Shown here piece by piece: positions 7,255-12,045 of a stretch of DNA of 12,812 nucleotides. The position numbers were made by a program, and so were the translations under genes. Source of the DNA: Methanobacteriota archaeon. Lineage in GTDB: Archaea > Halobacteriota > Methanomicrobia > Methanomicrobiales > Methanoculleaceae. The DNA lies in contig JAEWMO010000122.1 of assembly GCA_023457135.1 (NCBI GenBank), positions 1-12,812 of the forward strand, in the 5' to 3' direction. How positions within the stretch are numbered: position 1 is the first letter of the stretch; the number at the start of each line of letters is the position of its first letter. Under the pieces are notes generated by a model. The model ran no database searches. It was given only the letters and a program-made list of their open reading frames with translations, and was not told the DNA's origin.

Positions 7255-7572
7255 ATGCCATCGGTCAGGCGGCCGATCGTCCACGAATTCGCGACAAAGG
7301 CACGGGAGGCGTGCGGAGAGGCAATAGAAGAGATCATACTCTTTGGCTCTGTGGCCCGGGGAGACGACCGGCCGGACTCGGATATCGATATCCTTGTGAT
7401 TACGCCAAAAGAGGATTTCCGTCTTCGTGCATACCTCACCGGGCTTGCTTTCGATCTGCTGATGCAGACGGGTGAGCGGCTCTCTGTCAAAGTACTCTCC
7501 CGTGCCGATATTGTGGCCCACCGGCAGTATCCCTTTGTCAGAGATATTCTCCGGGATGGCGTGGCGGTTTAG
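7255..7572 (+). CDS. minimal nucleotidyltransferase (MNT/MntA type), orphan
   Basis: A 105-residue protein with the pol-beta-type nucleotidyltransferase signature: GSVARG at 31-36 and DSDIDILV at 41-48, where D43 and D45 are the metal-binding pair. MntA proteins usually act with a HEPN ribonuclease, which they AMPylate or otherwise neutralise; no HEPN gene is adjacent here. The region where a third Asp would be expected reads LSVKVLS, so the third carboxylate may be missing. The frame is open to 7126, but I chose ATG 7255 because it gives a normal N-terminus and matches the TATA region. A HicB-like gene begins 12 nt after its stop, so the two are probably co-transcribed. Activity is inference. 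Confidence 0.8.
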   Translation: MPSVRRPIVHEFATKAREACGEAIEEIILFGSVARGDDRPDSDIDILVITPKEDFRLRAYLTGLAFDLLMQTGERLSVKVLSRADIVAHRQYPFVRDILRDGVAV

Positions 7573-7584
7573 AGGTTATTTGAG

Positions 7585-7890
7585 GTGGACACGATGTTAG
7601 TCAAATTCAAGATATTCTATTACGATGGAGGATGGACTGCTCGTGCTACAGATCACGGCATCATCACCCAGGGAGAGACTATCGGTGAACTTATCGACAA
7701 TATCATAGAAGCGACAGAACTCTATTTCGAGGGCGAGATCGGACAGAAGGTACAGATCACGATCACCGTTACGACCGAACCTGTGCCCGACTTCATCCTT
7801 GAACTCGACCAGGCAAACGCCGAACTACTTACACAACAGTTTGAATGTCAACTCACGGTCGATCGCAACGCCAGGGCGACCGATTGTTAG
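7585..7890 (+). CDS. HicB-family antitoxin, orphan copy (hicB copy 1)
   Basis: A 101-residue HicB-like protein (partial RNase H-like fold of the HicB N-terminal domain): a KFKIFYYDGGWTARATDHG strand pair, then the helix GETIGELIDNIIEATELYF. It is clearly paralogous to the HicB at 10647; GELIDNI and EATEL match in both. No separate DNA-binding domain is visible. The start is either GTG 7585 (AGAGGT 8 nt upstream) or ATG 7594 (GAGGTG 6 nt upstream). The paralogue has ATG in the position of this GTG, which favours 7585. The expected hicA gene downstream survives only as a stub, so this antitoxin has lost its toxin. It may still act as a repressor or neutralise the intact HicA at 10903. Confidence 0.8.
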   Translation: MDTMLVKFKIFYYDGGWTARATDHGIITQGETIGELIDNIIEATELYFEGEIGQKVQITITVTTEPVPDFILELDQANAELLTQQFECQLTVDRNARATDC

Positions 7891-7900
7891 TGGATTCCTA
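7868..7900 (+). pseudogene. 5' stub of a lost hicA toxin gene
   Basis: In the frame overlapping the end of hicB copy 1, ACG CCA GGG CGA CCG ATT GTT encodes TPGRPIVSGF, matching MPRRPVVSGY at the start of the intact HicA at 10903. The overlap with hicB is the same as in the intact pair. The start codon is ACG instead of TTG, and homology stops after about ten codons, where the 3' end of the opposite-strand relE pseudogene begins at 7901. The toxin was apparently lost by a rearrangement with its breakpoint between 7892 and 7901. Confidence 0.7.
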
Positions 7901-8167
7901 TCAATACTTTCGATAAACTTTGCTTCGGTCTCCGACCTCGATCACGACGATAATCATCACGTTGCCCTCGATCGCGAGAATGATCCGGTACTACCCCACA
8001 CGATGAGAGTACAGTGGACTGTTCGGATATCTTTTCAATTTTTTGGCGTATAGGCGAGGATACGGCTCGTCTGCCAAGGCTTAGGGTTCGTCCTTAATGG
8101 CATCAAAGTCCTGGATTCCATTGAGATCCCGCTCGGTCCCAGGCATGAGGATGAGTCGCCAGATCGT
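7901..8167 (-). pseudogene. RelE/ParE-family toxin, dead by point mutations
   Basis: Read on the minus strand from 8167, an 89-codon frame with no indels encodes a recognisable RelE-fold protein: WRLILMPGTERDL, YPRLYAKKLKRYPNSPLYSH, then YRIILAIEG and EVGDRSKVYRKY, ending in TGA at 7901. These are the characteristic core and C-terminus of RelE/ParE toxins, which cleave ribosome-bound mRNA or poison gyrase. It is inactivated three ways: the initiation codon is ACG (the context TGACG would be TGATG if intact, overlapping the antitoxin stop), codon 29 is TAA (8081-8083) and codon 59 is TAG (7991-7993). The antitoxin gene just upstream remains open. The lack of frameshifts suggests recent death. 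Confidence 0.85.
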
Positions 8168-8394
8168 CAAAGGCCCCGTTCCCGAACATAGTCTTCGAAG
8201 GGGCGACTCCGGCCGGCCCGCATGTCTGCAAGCCCTTCTTCAATCCGCTGCAACGTCTCTTCGCTCAACTGTTCCGGATTGAATAATACGTCCATGATGC
8301 GGTTGAGCGTCTCGTCATAACTCTCCAGAGGGTGTATTTTCAAGGAGTCCAGGCGGGACCTGGTCTCCGGTTGAAGCTGGATCGTCGTTGACAT
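8167..8394 (-). CDS. RelB-like antitoxin whose toxin gene is dead
   Basis: A 75-residue protein: residues 1-35 (TTIQLQPETRSRLDSLKIH, then SYDETLNRIM) resemble a ribbon-helix-helix DNA-binding domain, and the charged C-terminal half (SEETLQRIEEGLADMRAGRS, then FEDYVRERGL) resembles the toxin-wrapping tail of RelB/VapB antitoxins. The frame is open to 8745, but ATG 8394 gives the natural N-terminus and follows an operator-like palindrome and TATA-like box. Its stop would overlap the toxin's start in the undamaged operon. With the toxin destroyed, it could persist as a solitary repressor or anti-toxin for related RelE proteins; that is inference. Confidence 0.8.
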   Translation of the reverse strand: MSTTIQLQPETRSRLDSLKIHPLESYDETLNRIMDVLFNPEQLSEETLQRIEEGLADMRAGRSRPFEDYVRERGL

Positions 8395-8395
8395 A

Positions 8396-8413
8396 GTTAA
8401 ACCATAGGTTAAC
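8396..8413. promoter_or_regulatory. imperfect palindrome, candidate RelB operator
   Basis: GTTAAACCATAGGTTAAC is an 18-bp imperfect palindrome (7 of 9 positions pair) directly before the antitoxin ATG at 8394, between it and a TATA-like CCTTATACC on the minus strand at 8418-8426. Ribbon-helix-helix antitoxins typically bind such sites to autoregulate. Confidence 0.45.
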
Positions 8414-8417
8414 GTGG

Positions 8418-8426
8418 GGTATAAGG
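8418..8426 (-). promoter_or_regulatory. TATA-like box of the relB antitoxin gene
   Basis: CCTTATACC on the minus strand lies about 24-32 nt before the ATG at 8394, the spacing for a leaderless transcript. The remaining intergenic DNA up to 8625 shows no recognisable gene. Confidence 0.4.
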
Positions 8427-8625
8427 ATTTGAGGTCGCATACAGAGCGCCCCTGTTCCGATCCCCGGGATCTCAAGGCCAATCCCATCTTGAGGGCGAGG
8501 ATGGCGGCTTTGCGTGCGCTGACAGCAAAGGTGAGGGAGTAGTTCCCCGTCCAGTGACCGGGAGACGGATCTGCGGAGAATACTCGATACATCGGCAACG
8601 TTTTTCTGTCAGGAGTACCAATACC

Positions 8626-8820
8626 ATGGATGTCATGAATGCCACAAAGCGCATTATTGTCAGGGAAGAGGTCTGGGCTGCCCTCTCCAATATGCGAGAG
8701 CCGGGGATGACCTTCTCTGAACTGATAGAGGAGATGGTCGAGCACGAAAAGAAGCGGCGGCTCGTAGTAGATATAAAGCGGATCCAGGAAACGGAAGAAC
8801 TCGTGGAGATCCCGTTGTGA
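8626..8820 (+). CDS. antitoxin of a RelE-type toxin-antitoxin pair
   Basis: A 64-residue small protein. The core KRIIVREEVWAALSNMREP followed by GMTFSELIEEMVEHEKKRR fits the short strand-helix-helix antitoxins of archaeal VapB/RelB type, in which the first strand and the TFSELIEEM helix form a ribbon-helix-helix. The C-terminus (DIKRIQETEELVEIPL) would be the toxin-binding tail. AGGAG at 8611 lies about 10 nt before the ATG at 8626; ATG 8635 is an alternative start. The longer frame back to 8554 has no support. The last codons overlap the toxin start as GTGA, so expression is coupled. Confidence 0.75.
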   Translation: MDVMNATKRIIVREEVWAALSNMREPGMTFSELIEEMVEHEKKRRLVVDIKRIQETEELVEIPL

Positions 8821-9110
8821 CGTTCGCCGTTCTGTTCAGGCGGTCGGCAGCGGATTTCCTGAATACTCTGCCGGAGAAGTCACAACGCATCGTCACGGCA
8901 AAACTTGCCATTCTGCAGACAGATCCTTATCCGGGTAGCGGGGGAGATAAGGAACGCCTGGATACGGATGGCATGGAGGTATTCCGCCTCCATATAGGGC
9001 GAACATTTACCGCACTCTATATCATCCATACCGATATCGACAGGAACTGGGTCGAGATCACCCATCTGATGACCATCGAGCAGGCGCATAAACGCTACGG
9101 CAGGTTCTGA
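8817..9110 (+). CDS. RelE/ParE-family toxin, apparently intact
   Basis: A 97-residue protein of the RelE/ParE superfamily: opening MTFAVLFRRSAADFLNTLPE, the helix QRIVTAKLAILQTDPYPG, then MEVFRLHIGRTFTALYIIH strands and a C-terminal AHKRYGRF. The Arg/His-rich strand region and terminal Tyr/Phe resemble catalytic mRNA interferases of the family, but individual catalytic residues cannot be fixed without a structure. It starts at GTG 8817, overlapping the antitoxin TGA as GTGA. Unlike the minus-strand relE remnant nearby, its frame is undamaged. The two RelE sequences differ strongly, so this is an independent system, not a copy. Confidence 0.82.
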   Translation: MTFAVLFRRSAADFLNTLPEKSQRIVTAKLAILQTDPYPGSGGDKERLDTDGMEVFRLHIGRTFTALYIIHTDIDRNWVEITHLMTIEQAHKRYGRF

Positions 9111-9131
9111 TCTTTTGCACCCTGCGACCCA

Positions 9132-9278
9132 TCATGCCTCCATCTCGCGGTCGAGGATGGCGGCCTCACGGATCAGCTCGCGGCCGTCATCGGTGTCGGT
9201 GGGGTGGTCCAGGTAGTGCTGGAACCGCCGGGCATCTTCCCCCTCCAGGACAAGCCCAGGTTCGATCGGTTTTGCCAT
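9132..9278 (-). CDS. 48-residue putative antitoxin, copy 2 (downstream of the GNAT gene)
   Basis: A 48-residue protein beginning MAKPIEPGLVLEGEDARRF and ending in a charged tail. GGGGGAAG directly precedes the ATG at 9278. It is paralogous to the gene at 9836-9982 and has exactly the same length. The 56 nt from just before the start through the first half (9226-9281) differ from the other copy at only two positions, whereas the second half is quite different in sequence. The PIE(P)xxVLxGEDAxRF pattern resembles small archaeal proteins encoded beside toxin genes, from memory and not verified. Being third in order after the GNAT gene suggests a second antitoxin or a duplicated relic. Confidence 0.65.
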   Translation of the reverse strand: MAKPIEPGLVLEGEDARRFQHYLDHPTDTDDGRELIREAAILDREMEA

Positions 9279-9306
9279 CTTCCCCCCTCTCGACACAATC
9301 GAGCCC

Positions 9307-9828
9307 TCACTCCGCCAGATGCTCCTCTTCCAGCAGTTTATGATAGTCCATGTACAGGTGGACCGGGTCGGAGAGTTTACTGGTTGCGCGTTTGAATCCG
9401 AACTTCTCGTAAAATCCCACAGATTCACGTTTCGAGTCTACGGTGATGATCCTGCAGCCGACATACCTGGATAGCGTTATCGTGAGCGTCAGGACTTCAC
9501 CGAGCATCAGAAACCCGACGCCCCGGTTCTGGTACTTTGACGATGTCGCCAGCCGGGCAATTTTTATCGCTGGATATTTCTGGTAGGGATACCCCCGTTT
9601 CCCATCCTCCGGGTCTACCTGCTTTGCATCGATGCAGTCGGTGACGAGGGTGAAAAATCCTGCGATCTCGGAGTCAACATACGCAAGGCGGGTTACGGAC
9701 AACCGCTCCTGCTGATACTCCATCGAGTCCTCGATCAGGAATTCGTCCAGATCGGTATGGCCGCAACTGAAGGCCGAGACATCCGAATCTTTCGAAAGGG
9801 ATAAAAAGCGGAGTGCCGGGAGAGGCAT
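9307..9828 (-). CDS. GNAT-family acetyltransferase, probable TA toxin
   Basis: A 173-residue Gcn5-related N-acetyltransferase. Near the N-terminus it has SAFSCGHTDLDEFL, the F-x-CG-x3-LD-x-FL pattern typical of toxin-type GNATs that acetylate charged tRNAs (TacT, AtaT and relatives). The acetyl-CoA loop is QNRGVG at 100-105 within IARLATSSKYQNRGVGFLML, and Tyr140 in VGFYEKFGF is in the position of the general acid. The start ATG 9828 is 7 nt after the stop of the upstream 48-residue gene with no ribosome binding site of its own, so translation is probably coupled. Its tRNA target is unknown, and an ordinary metabolic acetyltransferase is the main alternative. Confidence 0.82.
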   Translation of the reverse strand: MPLPALRFLSLSKDSDVSAFSCGHTDLDEFLIEDSMEYQQERLSVTRLAYVDSEIAGFFTLVTDCIDAKQVDPEDGKRGYPYQKYPAIKIARLATSSKYQNRGVGFLMLGEVLTLTITLSRYVGCRIITVDSKRESVGFYEKFGFKRATSKLSDPVHLYMDYHKLLEEEHLAE

Positions 9829-9835
9829 GGCATGT

Positions 9836-9982
9836 TCACAGGCGCCGGTTTTGCGCTTCCCGCGCCGCGAACCGGATCAGTCTTCGCGCATCGTCCGTGT
9901 AGGTGGGTCGCTCCATGTACTCGTGAAAGCGCCGGGCGTCTTCCCCCTCCAGGACAAGCCCAAGTTCGATCGGTTTTGCCAT
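9836..9982 (-). CDS. 48-residue putative antitoxin, copy 1 (upstream of the GNAT gene)
   Basis: A 48-residue protein beginning MAKPIELGLVLEGEDARRF and ending with a basic tail (REAQNRRL). It is paralogous to the gene at 9132-9278. AGGGAAAGAAG precedes the ATG at 9982, and an AT-rich TATTTTATCATATC lies just upstream as a possible promoter. It ends 7 nt before the GNAT gene, the standard antitoxin-then-toxin order. No ribbon-helix-helix is obvious, so if it neutralises the GNAT it does so with a smaller scaffold than known TacA-type antitoxins. Calling it an antitoxin rests on gene order, size and the GNAT's sequence type. Confidence 0.68.
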   Translation of the reverse strand: MAKPIELGLVLEGEDARRFHEYMERPTYTDDARRLIRFAAREAQNRRL

Positions 9983-10084
9983 CTTCTTTCCCTCTTGATA
10001 TGATAAAATACCCGGCGTACCTGAAATAGGTTTCCCCGCTGTTCTTCATCGCTATCTTCGCCCGGGCCTCGAGCGGGCTCATCA

Positions 10085-10255
10085 GCGCCTCCGGGCAGTT
10101 CGGGTTTGCGAGAAACTGCTACCGCCGCCCTGATGGCTACCTCCCGGAAAATGACTTCATGTGCCGGAGGTTGGAAGGGGAAAAGTCGCCGATGCCAGAA
10201 ACACCTTTTGGGAATCTCCAGCTGATGGTTGGAGAATTGACCTGTCCCATTGTGA
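10085..10255 (-). repeat. diverged direct repeat, copy B, with hairpin and decayed coding sequence
   Basis: This segment matches 12046-12205 in the same orientation. The best-conserved stretch on the plus strand runs from GCGCCTCCGGGC through TTCGGGTTTGCG to GACTTCATGTG, roughly 80 percent identical by eye, and the segment ends in a shared hairpin (10215-10235, TCTCCAGC/GTTGGAGA) followed by AATTGACCTG. On the minus strand, broken frames encode FREVAIRAAVAV and, after a frameshift, ANPNCPEAL, resembling a leucine-rich-variant type repeat. It lies in the 405-bp gene-free gap 9983-10387; the rest of that gap (10256-10387) contains nothing I recognise. Confidence 0.55.
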
Positions 10256-10387
10256 CTCCACTCGATCTTTCGCACCAGGGGTGGCAATTTTTTCAGATCC
10301 TGGAGACCAGGTTCCAGACTGATCAGAACAATCAGCTCAAAAATCGGGATCCGGTCATTGAAAGAGCGGGCCATAAGCCTTCGGCTC

Positions 10388-10596
10388 ATGTTTGGCACAA
10401 CAGAGAGAACTTCGTGGTCGTGTAGGAGTATATGGGTGTCAGGGAATGCCGGTCCGTCTTCTCACTCGGAGATCTCCATCAGTATAACTCTTCCAGATCC
10501 TTTTCGGCCAGTTCCAGGACGTATTCTTCCGGGGCATATAGTTTTGTCATTTTCTTAGGTTGTTTCTTCAATCTGACGACCCCCTCTCTTCCCCGG
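10388..10596 (-). pseudogene. decayed vapBC copy
   Basis: On the minus strand this segment is highly similar to the vapBC locus at 11568-11782. The antitoxin part (10479-10596) keeps the last 33 or so codons (KKQPKKMTKLYAPEEY to EKDLEELY, stop at 10479) but has a one-base deletion near 10580 relative to the other copy and has lost the beginning. The toxin part starts with the same TGATG overlap at 10479, then has TGA at codon 6, an 8-nt deletion a few codons after the conserved Asp, and breaks off at about 10388. Only 90 or so bases of the toxin remain. Both genes are non-functional. Confidence 0.8.
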
Positions 10597-10605
10597 ATTT
10601 GGCAT

Positions 10606-10618
10606 TATCTTTATAATA
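10606..10618 (+). promoter_or_regulatory. TATA box of the hicBA pair
   Basis: TATCTTTATAATA is the strongest TATA-like element in the window and lies 29-41 nt before the hicB ATG at 10647. It predicts a transcript starting at about 10637-10643 with a very short leader. It abuts the broken end of the vapB remnant, which extends in the opposite direction. Confidence 0.6.
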
Positions 10619-10646
10619 TCATCAAACATATGTCACAACCACCGGG

Positions 10647-10925
10647 ATGAAAACCATGATCGTTGAGTTTAAAACTTACTTTTGTGACGGATGGTGGGGC
10701 GCACATGCTACCGAACACTCCATCTATACTCAAGGAAAAACCGTCGGTGAACTCATCGATAATATCGTAGAAGCAACAGAGCTTCATTTCGAAGAGGAGA
10801 TCGAGAAGGGCGAACAAATCACCGTCTACACCACACCCGAATCTCCGGAAGACACGACCCCTGACAGGCCACATCTTAAGTTTAACTACAAGGTCGATAT
10901 CATTGCCAAGACGGCCAGTTGTTAG
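10647..10925 (+). CDS. hicB: HicB-family antitoxin of an intact hicBA pair (copy 2)
   Basis: A 92-residue HicB-like antitoxin: strands VEFKTYFCDGWWGAHATEH, then the helix KTVGELIDNIVEATELHFEE and a variable acidic tail. It is paralogous to the protein at 7585-7890. The usual HicB role is to bind HicA and block its RNA-binding surface, and in many cases to repress the operon, although no C-terminal helix-turn-helix is seen here. The start is ATG 10647 by comparison with the GTG in the paralogue; ATG 10656 is possible. Its last 23 bp overlap the start of hicA in another frame, so the two are tightly coupled. The order antitoxin-toxin is the reverse of the classical hicAB. Confidence 0.85.
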   Translation: MKTMIVEFKTYFCDGWWGAHATEHSIYTQGKTVGELIDNIVEATELHFEEEIEKGEQITVYTTPESPEDTTPDRPHLKFNYKVDIIAKTASC

Positions 10926-11145
10926 TGGGTATCAGGTGATTAGAATGCTCGAATCCATCGGGTATTCTTTTCTTCGCCAAACCGGAAGTCATGTCAGAAT
11001 GGGAAAACAGTATGAAACCGGCATAAAACCTATCACCATCCCTCTCCATAACGAGCTAAACGTCAAAACGCTAAACGTCCTCCTTAGCGATATCTCCAAT
11101 CAGACCAACATTCCCAAAGAAAAATTACTGGAAATGCTCCGGTAA
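10903..11145 (+). CDS. hicA: HicA-family mRNA interferase toxin
   Basis: An 80-residue HicA toxin (double-stranded-RNA-binding-like fold) that cleaves mRNA. The N-terminus MPRRPVVSGYQVIRMLESIGY is the standard HicA opening, and QTGSHVRM contains the catalytic His. PITIPLHNELNVKTLNVLL and an ISNQTNIPKEKLLEML tail complete the family pattern. The start must be TTG 10903 to include the conserved MPRxPVVSG, so the gene begins inside hicB. Nothing is truncated, and with hicB just upstream this looks like the one complete hic system here. Confidence 0.88.
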   Translation: MPRRPVVSGYQVIRMLESIGYSFLRQTGSHVRMGKQYETGIKPITIPLHNELNVKTLNVLLSDISNQTNIPKEKLLEMLR

Positions 11146-11189
11146 CCTCATTTTCATCGGCCCCCAACTCCACAATCATCAATATCCCG

Positions 11190-11277
11190 CTACAGGCCGA
11201 CCGGTTCCTTATTGACCGCCCCGAACGCCTGGTACCGGGCAGCGCATATCAGGCTGGAGCAGAACCCATTTTCCGGT
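11190..11277 (-). pseudogene. possible gene fragment replacing the vapC 3' end
   Basis: Just beyond the point where vapC homology stops, a different minus-strand frame reads GFCSSLICAARYQAFGAV followed by NKEPVGL and TAG at 11190. The composition and paired cysteines resemble the C-terminus of a small metal-binding protein, but I cannot name a family. No start is present. It may be chance. The rest of the gap between hicA and vapC shows nothing. Confidence 0.25.
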
Positions 11278-11665
11278 CGTGTGCACGCAATCCATACTGC
11301 CGGGAGATCCTGAGCGTATCGTCCAGAACGTCCGAGGTCTCAAGGACTCTGAGGTTGTACTGTTCCAGTACTTCCCGGGTCACGGAATACGGGGTGTCGA
11401 GCGTGCTCAGGATCGTCGGGTGCTTCTTGATGTATGCGATCGCTTCCCGTGGTGAAAGGTGCTTCTCGATGTAGATCTGGGTGAGAAGGGCTTTATGAAA
11501 GAACTCGTCAACGACCGTAGAATTGACATACCCTATGACATCTTCGGCCTGTACCTTTTCGAGAAGCGTTTCGCACGACAGAGAGAACTTCGTGGTCGTG
11601 TAGGCATAGAGGAGGATATTGGTGTCGAGGAATGCCGACCCGTCTTCCAATTCGAAGATCTCCAT
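11249..11665 (-). CDS. PIN-domain toxin (VapC-like), C-terminally truncated
   Basis: A 138-residue PIN-domain protein, the ribonuclease family of VapC toxins. The first acidic residue is D14 in AFLDTNILLYAY, the second E54 in VVDEFFHKALL, and the third is D130 in YGLRAHD. At that point family members normally continue with a helix of the type DALIAAT and a final Asp/Asn before the last strand; here the sequence switches to RKMGSAPA and stops. The last part of the active site is therefore missing and the toxin is probably inactive or altered. Its ATG overlaps the antitoxin stop as TGATG. The first 30 codons have a decayed second copy at 10388-10479. Confidence 0.72.
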   Translation of the reverse strand: MEIFELEDGSAFLDTNILLYAYTTTKFSLSCETLLEKVQAEDVIGYVNSTVVDEFFHKALLTQIYIEKHLSPREAIAYIKKHPTILSTLDTPYSVTREVLEQYNLRVLETSDVLDDTLRISRQYGLRAHDRKMGSAPA

Positions 11666-11850
11666 CAGTATAACTCTTCCAGATCTTTTTCGGCTAGGTT
11701 CAAGACGTATTCTTCCGGGGCATATAGTTTTGTCATTTTTTTAGGTTGTTTCTTCAACCTGACGACCACCCTCTCTTCCCCGGGCTTCAGGGGCTGATCG
11801 AGCAGGATCGTCGTATCATCGATCAGTCTTCCATTGACCTCTACCGGCAT
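11665..11850 (-). CDS. VapB-like antitoxin partner of the PIN-domain protein
   Basis: A 61-residue protein: MPVEVNGRLIDDTTILLDQP, a LKPGEERVVVRL strand, a basic KKQPKKMTK linker and the acidic helical tail PEEYVLNLAEKDLEELY. It resembles the short beta-rich antitoxins (AF2212/DUF104-like) encoded with archaeal PIN toxins; the family assignment is tentative. The ATG at 11850 follows GGAGTGG with 5-8 nt spacing. A GTG at 11871 in the same frame is an alternative that I consider less likely. The last codons overlap the toxin start. A decayed copy of the 3' half lies at 10479-10596. Confidence 0.72.
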   Translation of the reverse strand: MPVEVNGRLIDDTTILLDQPLKPGEERVVVRLKKQPKKMTKLYAPEEYVLNLAEKDLEELY

Positions 11851-12045
11851 AGGGACCACTCCATGGATCACTATTACGGTTCGGGGATGAAAGGCTCTTC
11901 GCTCCTGTGTGCGGGCAGGTATGATGCCTCCGGCCGTCTTTCGCAGAAGAATGGATTGGTGAAAACCGCGCGATGAGCAATCTCACCCCCGGACTGCTTT
12001 CGATGCGATGAGCGCGGGGTTCGCATGCACGGATCGCGGGATCGC

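Noticed and set aside
7799..8053. Plus-strand 84-codon frame after hicB copy 1
   Set aside because: Only its TPGRPIVSGF stretch is meaningful (hicA stub); the remainder is antisense to the relE pseudogene.
8430..8620. Coding potential in the gap between the relB antitoxin and the next antitoxin
   Set aside because: A minus-strand frame continues upstream of relB, but it has no start signal, no homology I recognise, and crosses the promoter and palindrome.
10215..10240. CRISPR-like repeat from the recurring hairpin
   Set aside because: Only two copies nearly 2 kb apart, with no regular spacing and no spacers or cas genes.
9877..10398. Minus-strand 173-codon frame spanning repeat B and the upstream gap
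   Set aside because: It reads in a different frame through the 48-residue gene, which has better support, and its repeat portion is broken relative to copy A. The segment near 10260-10360 could still be a fragment of something, but I recognise no family.
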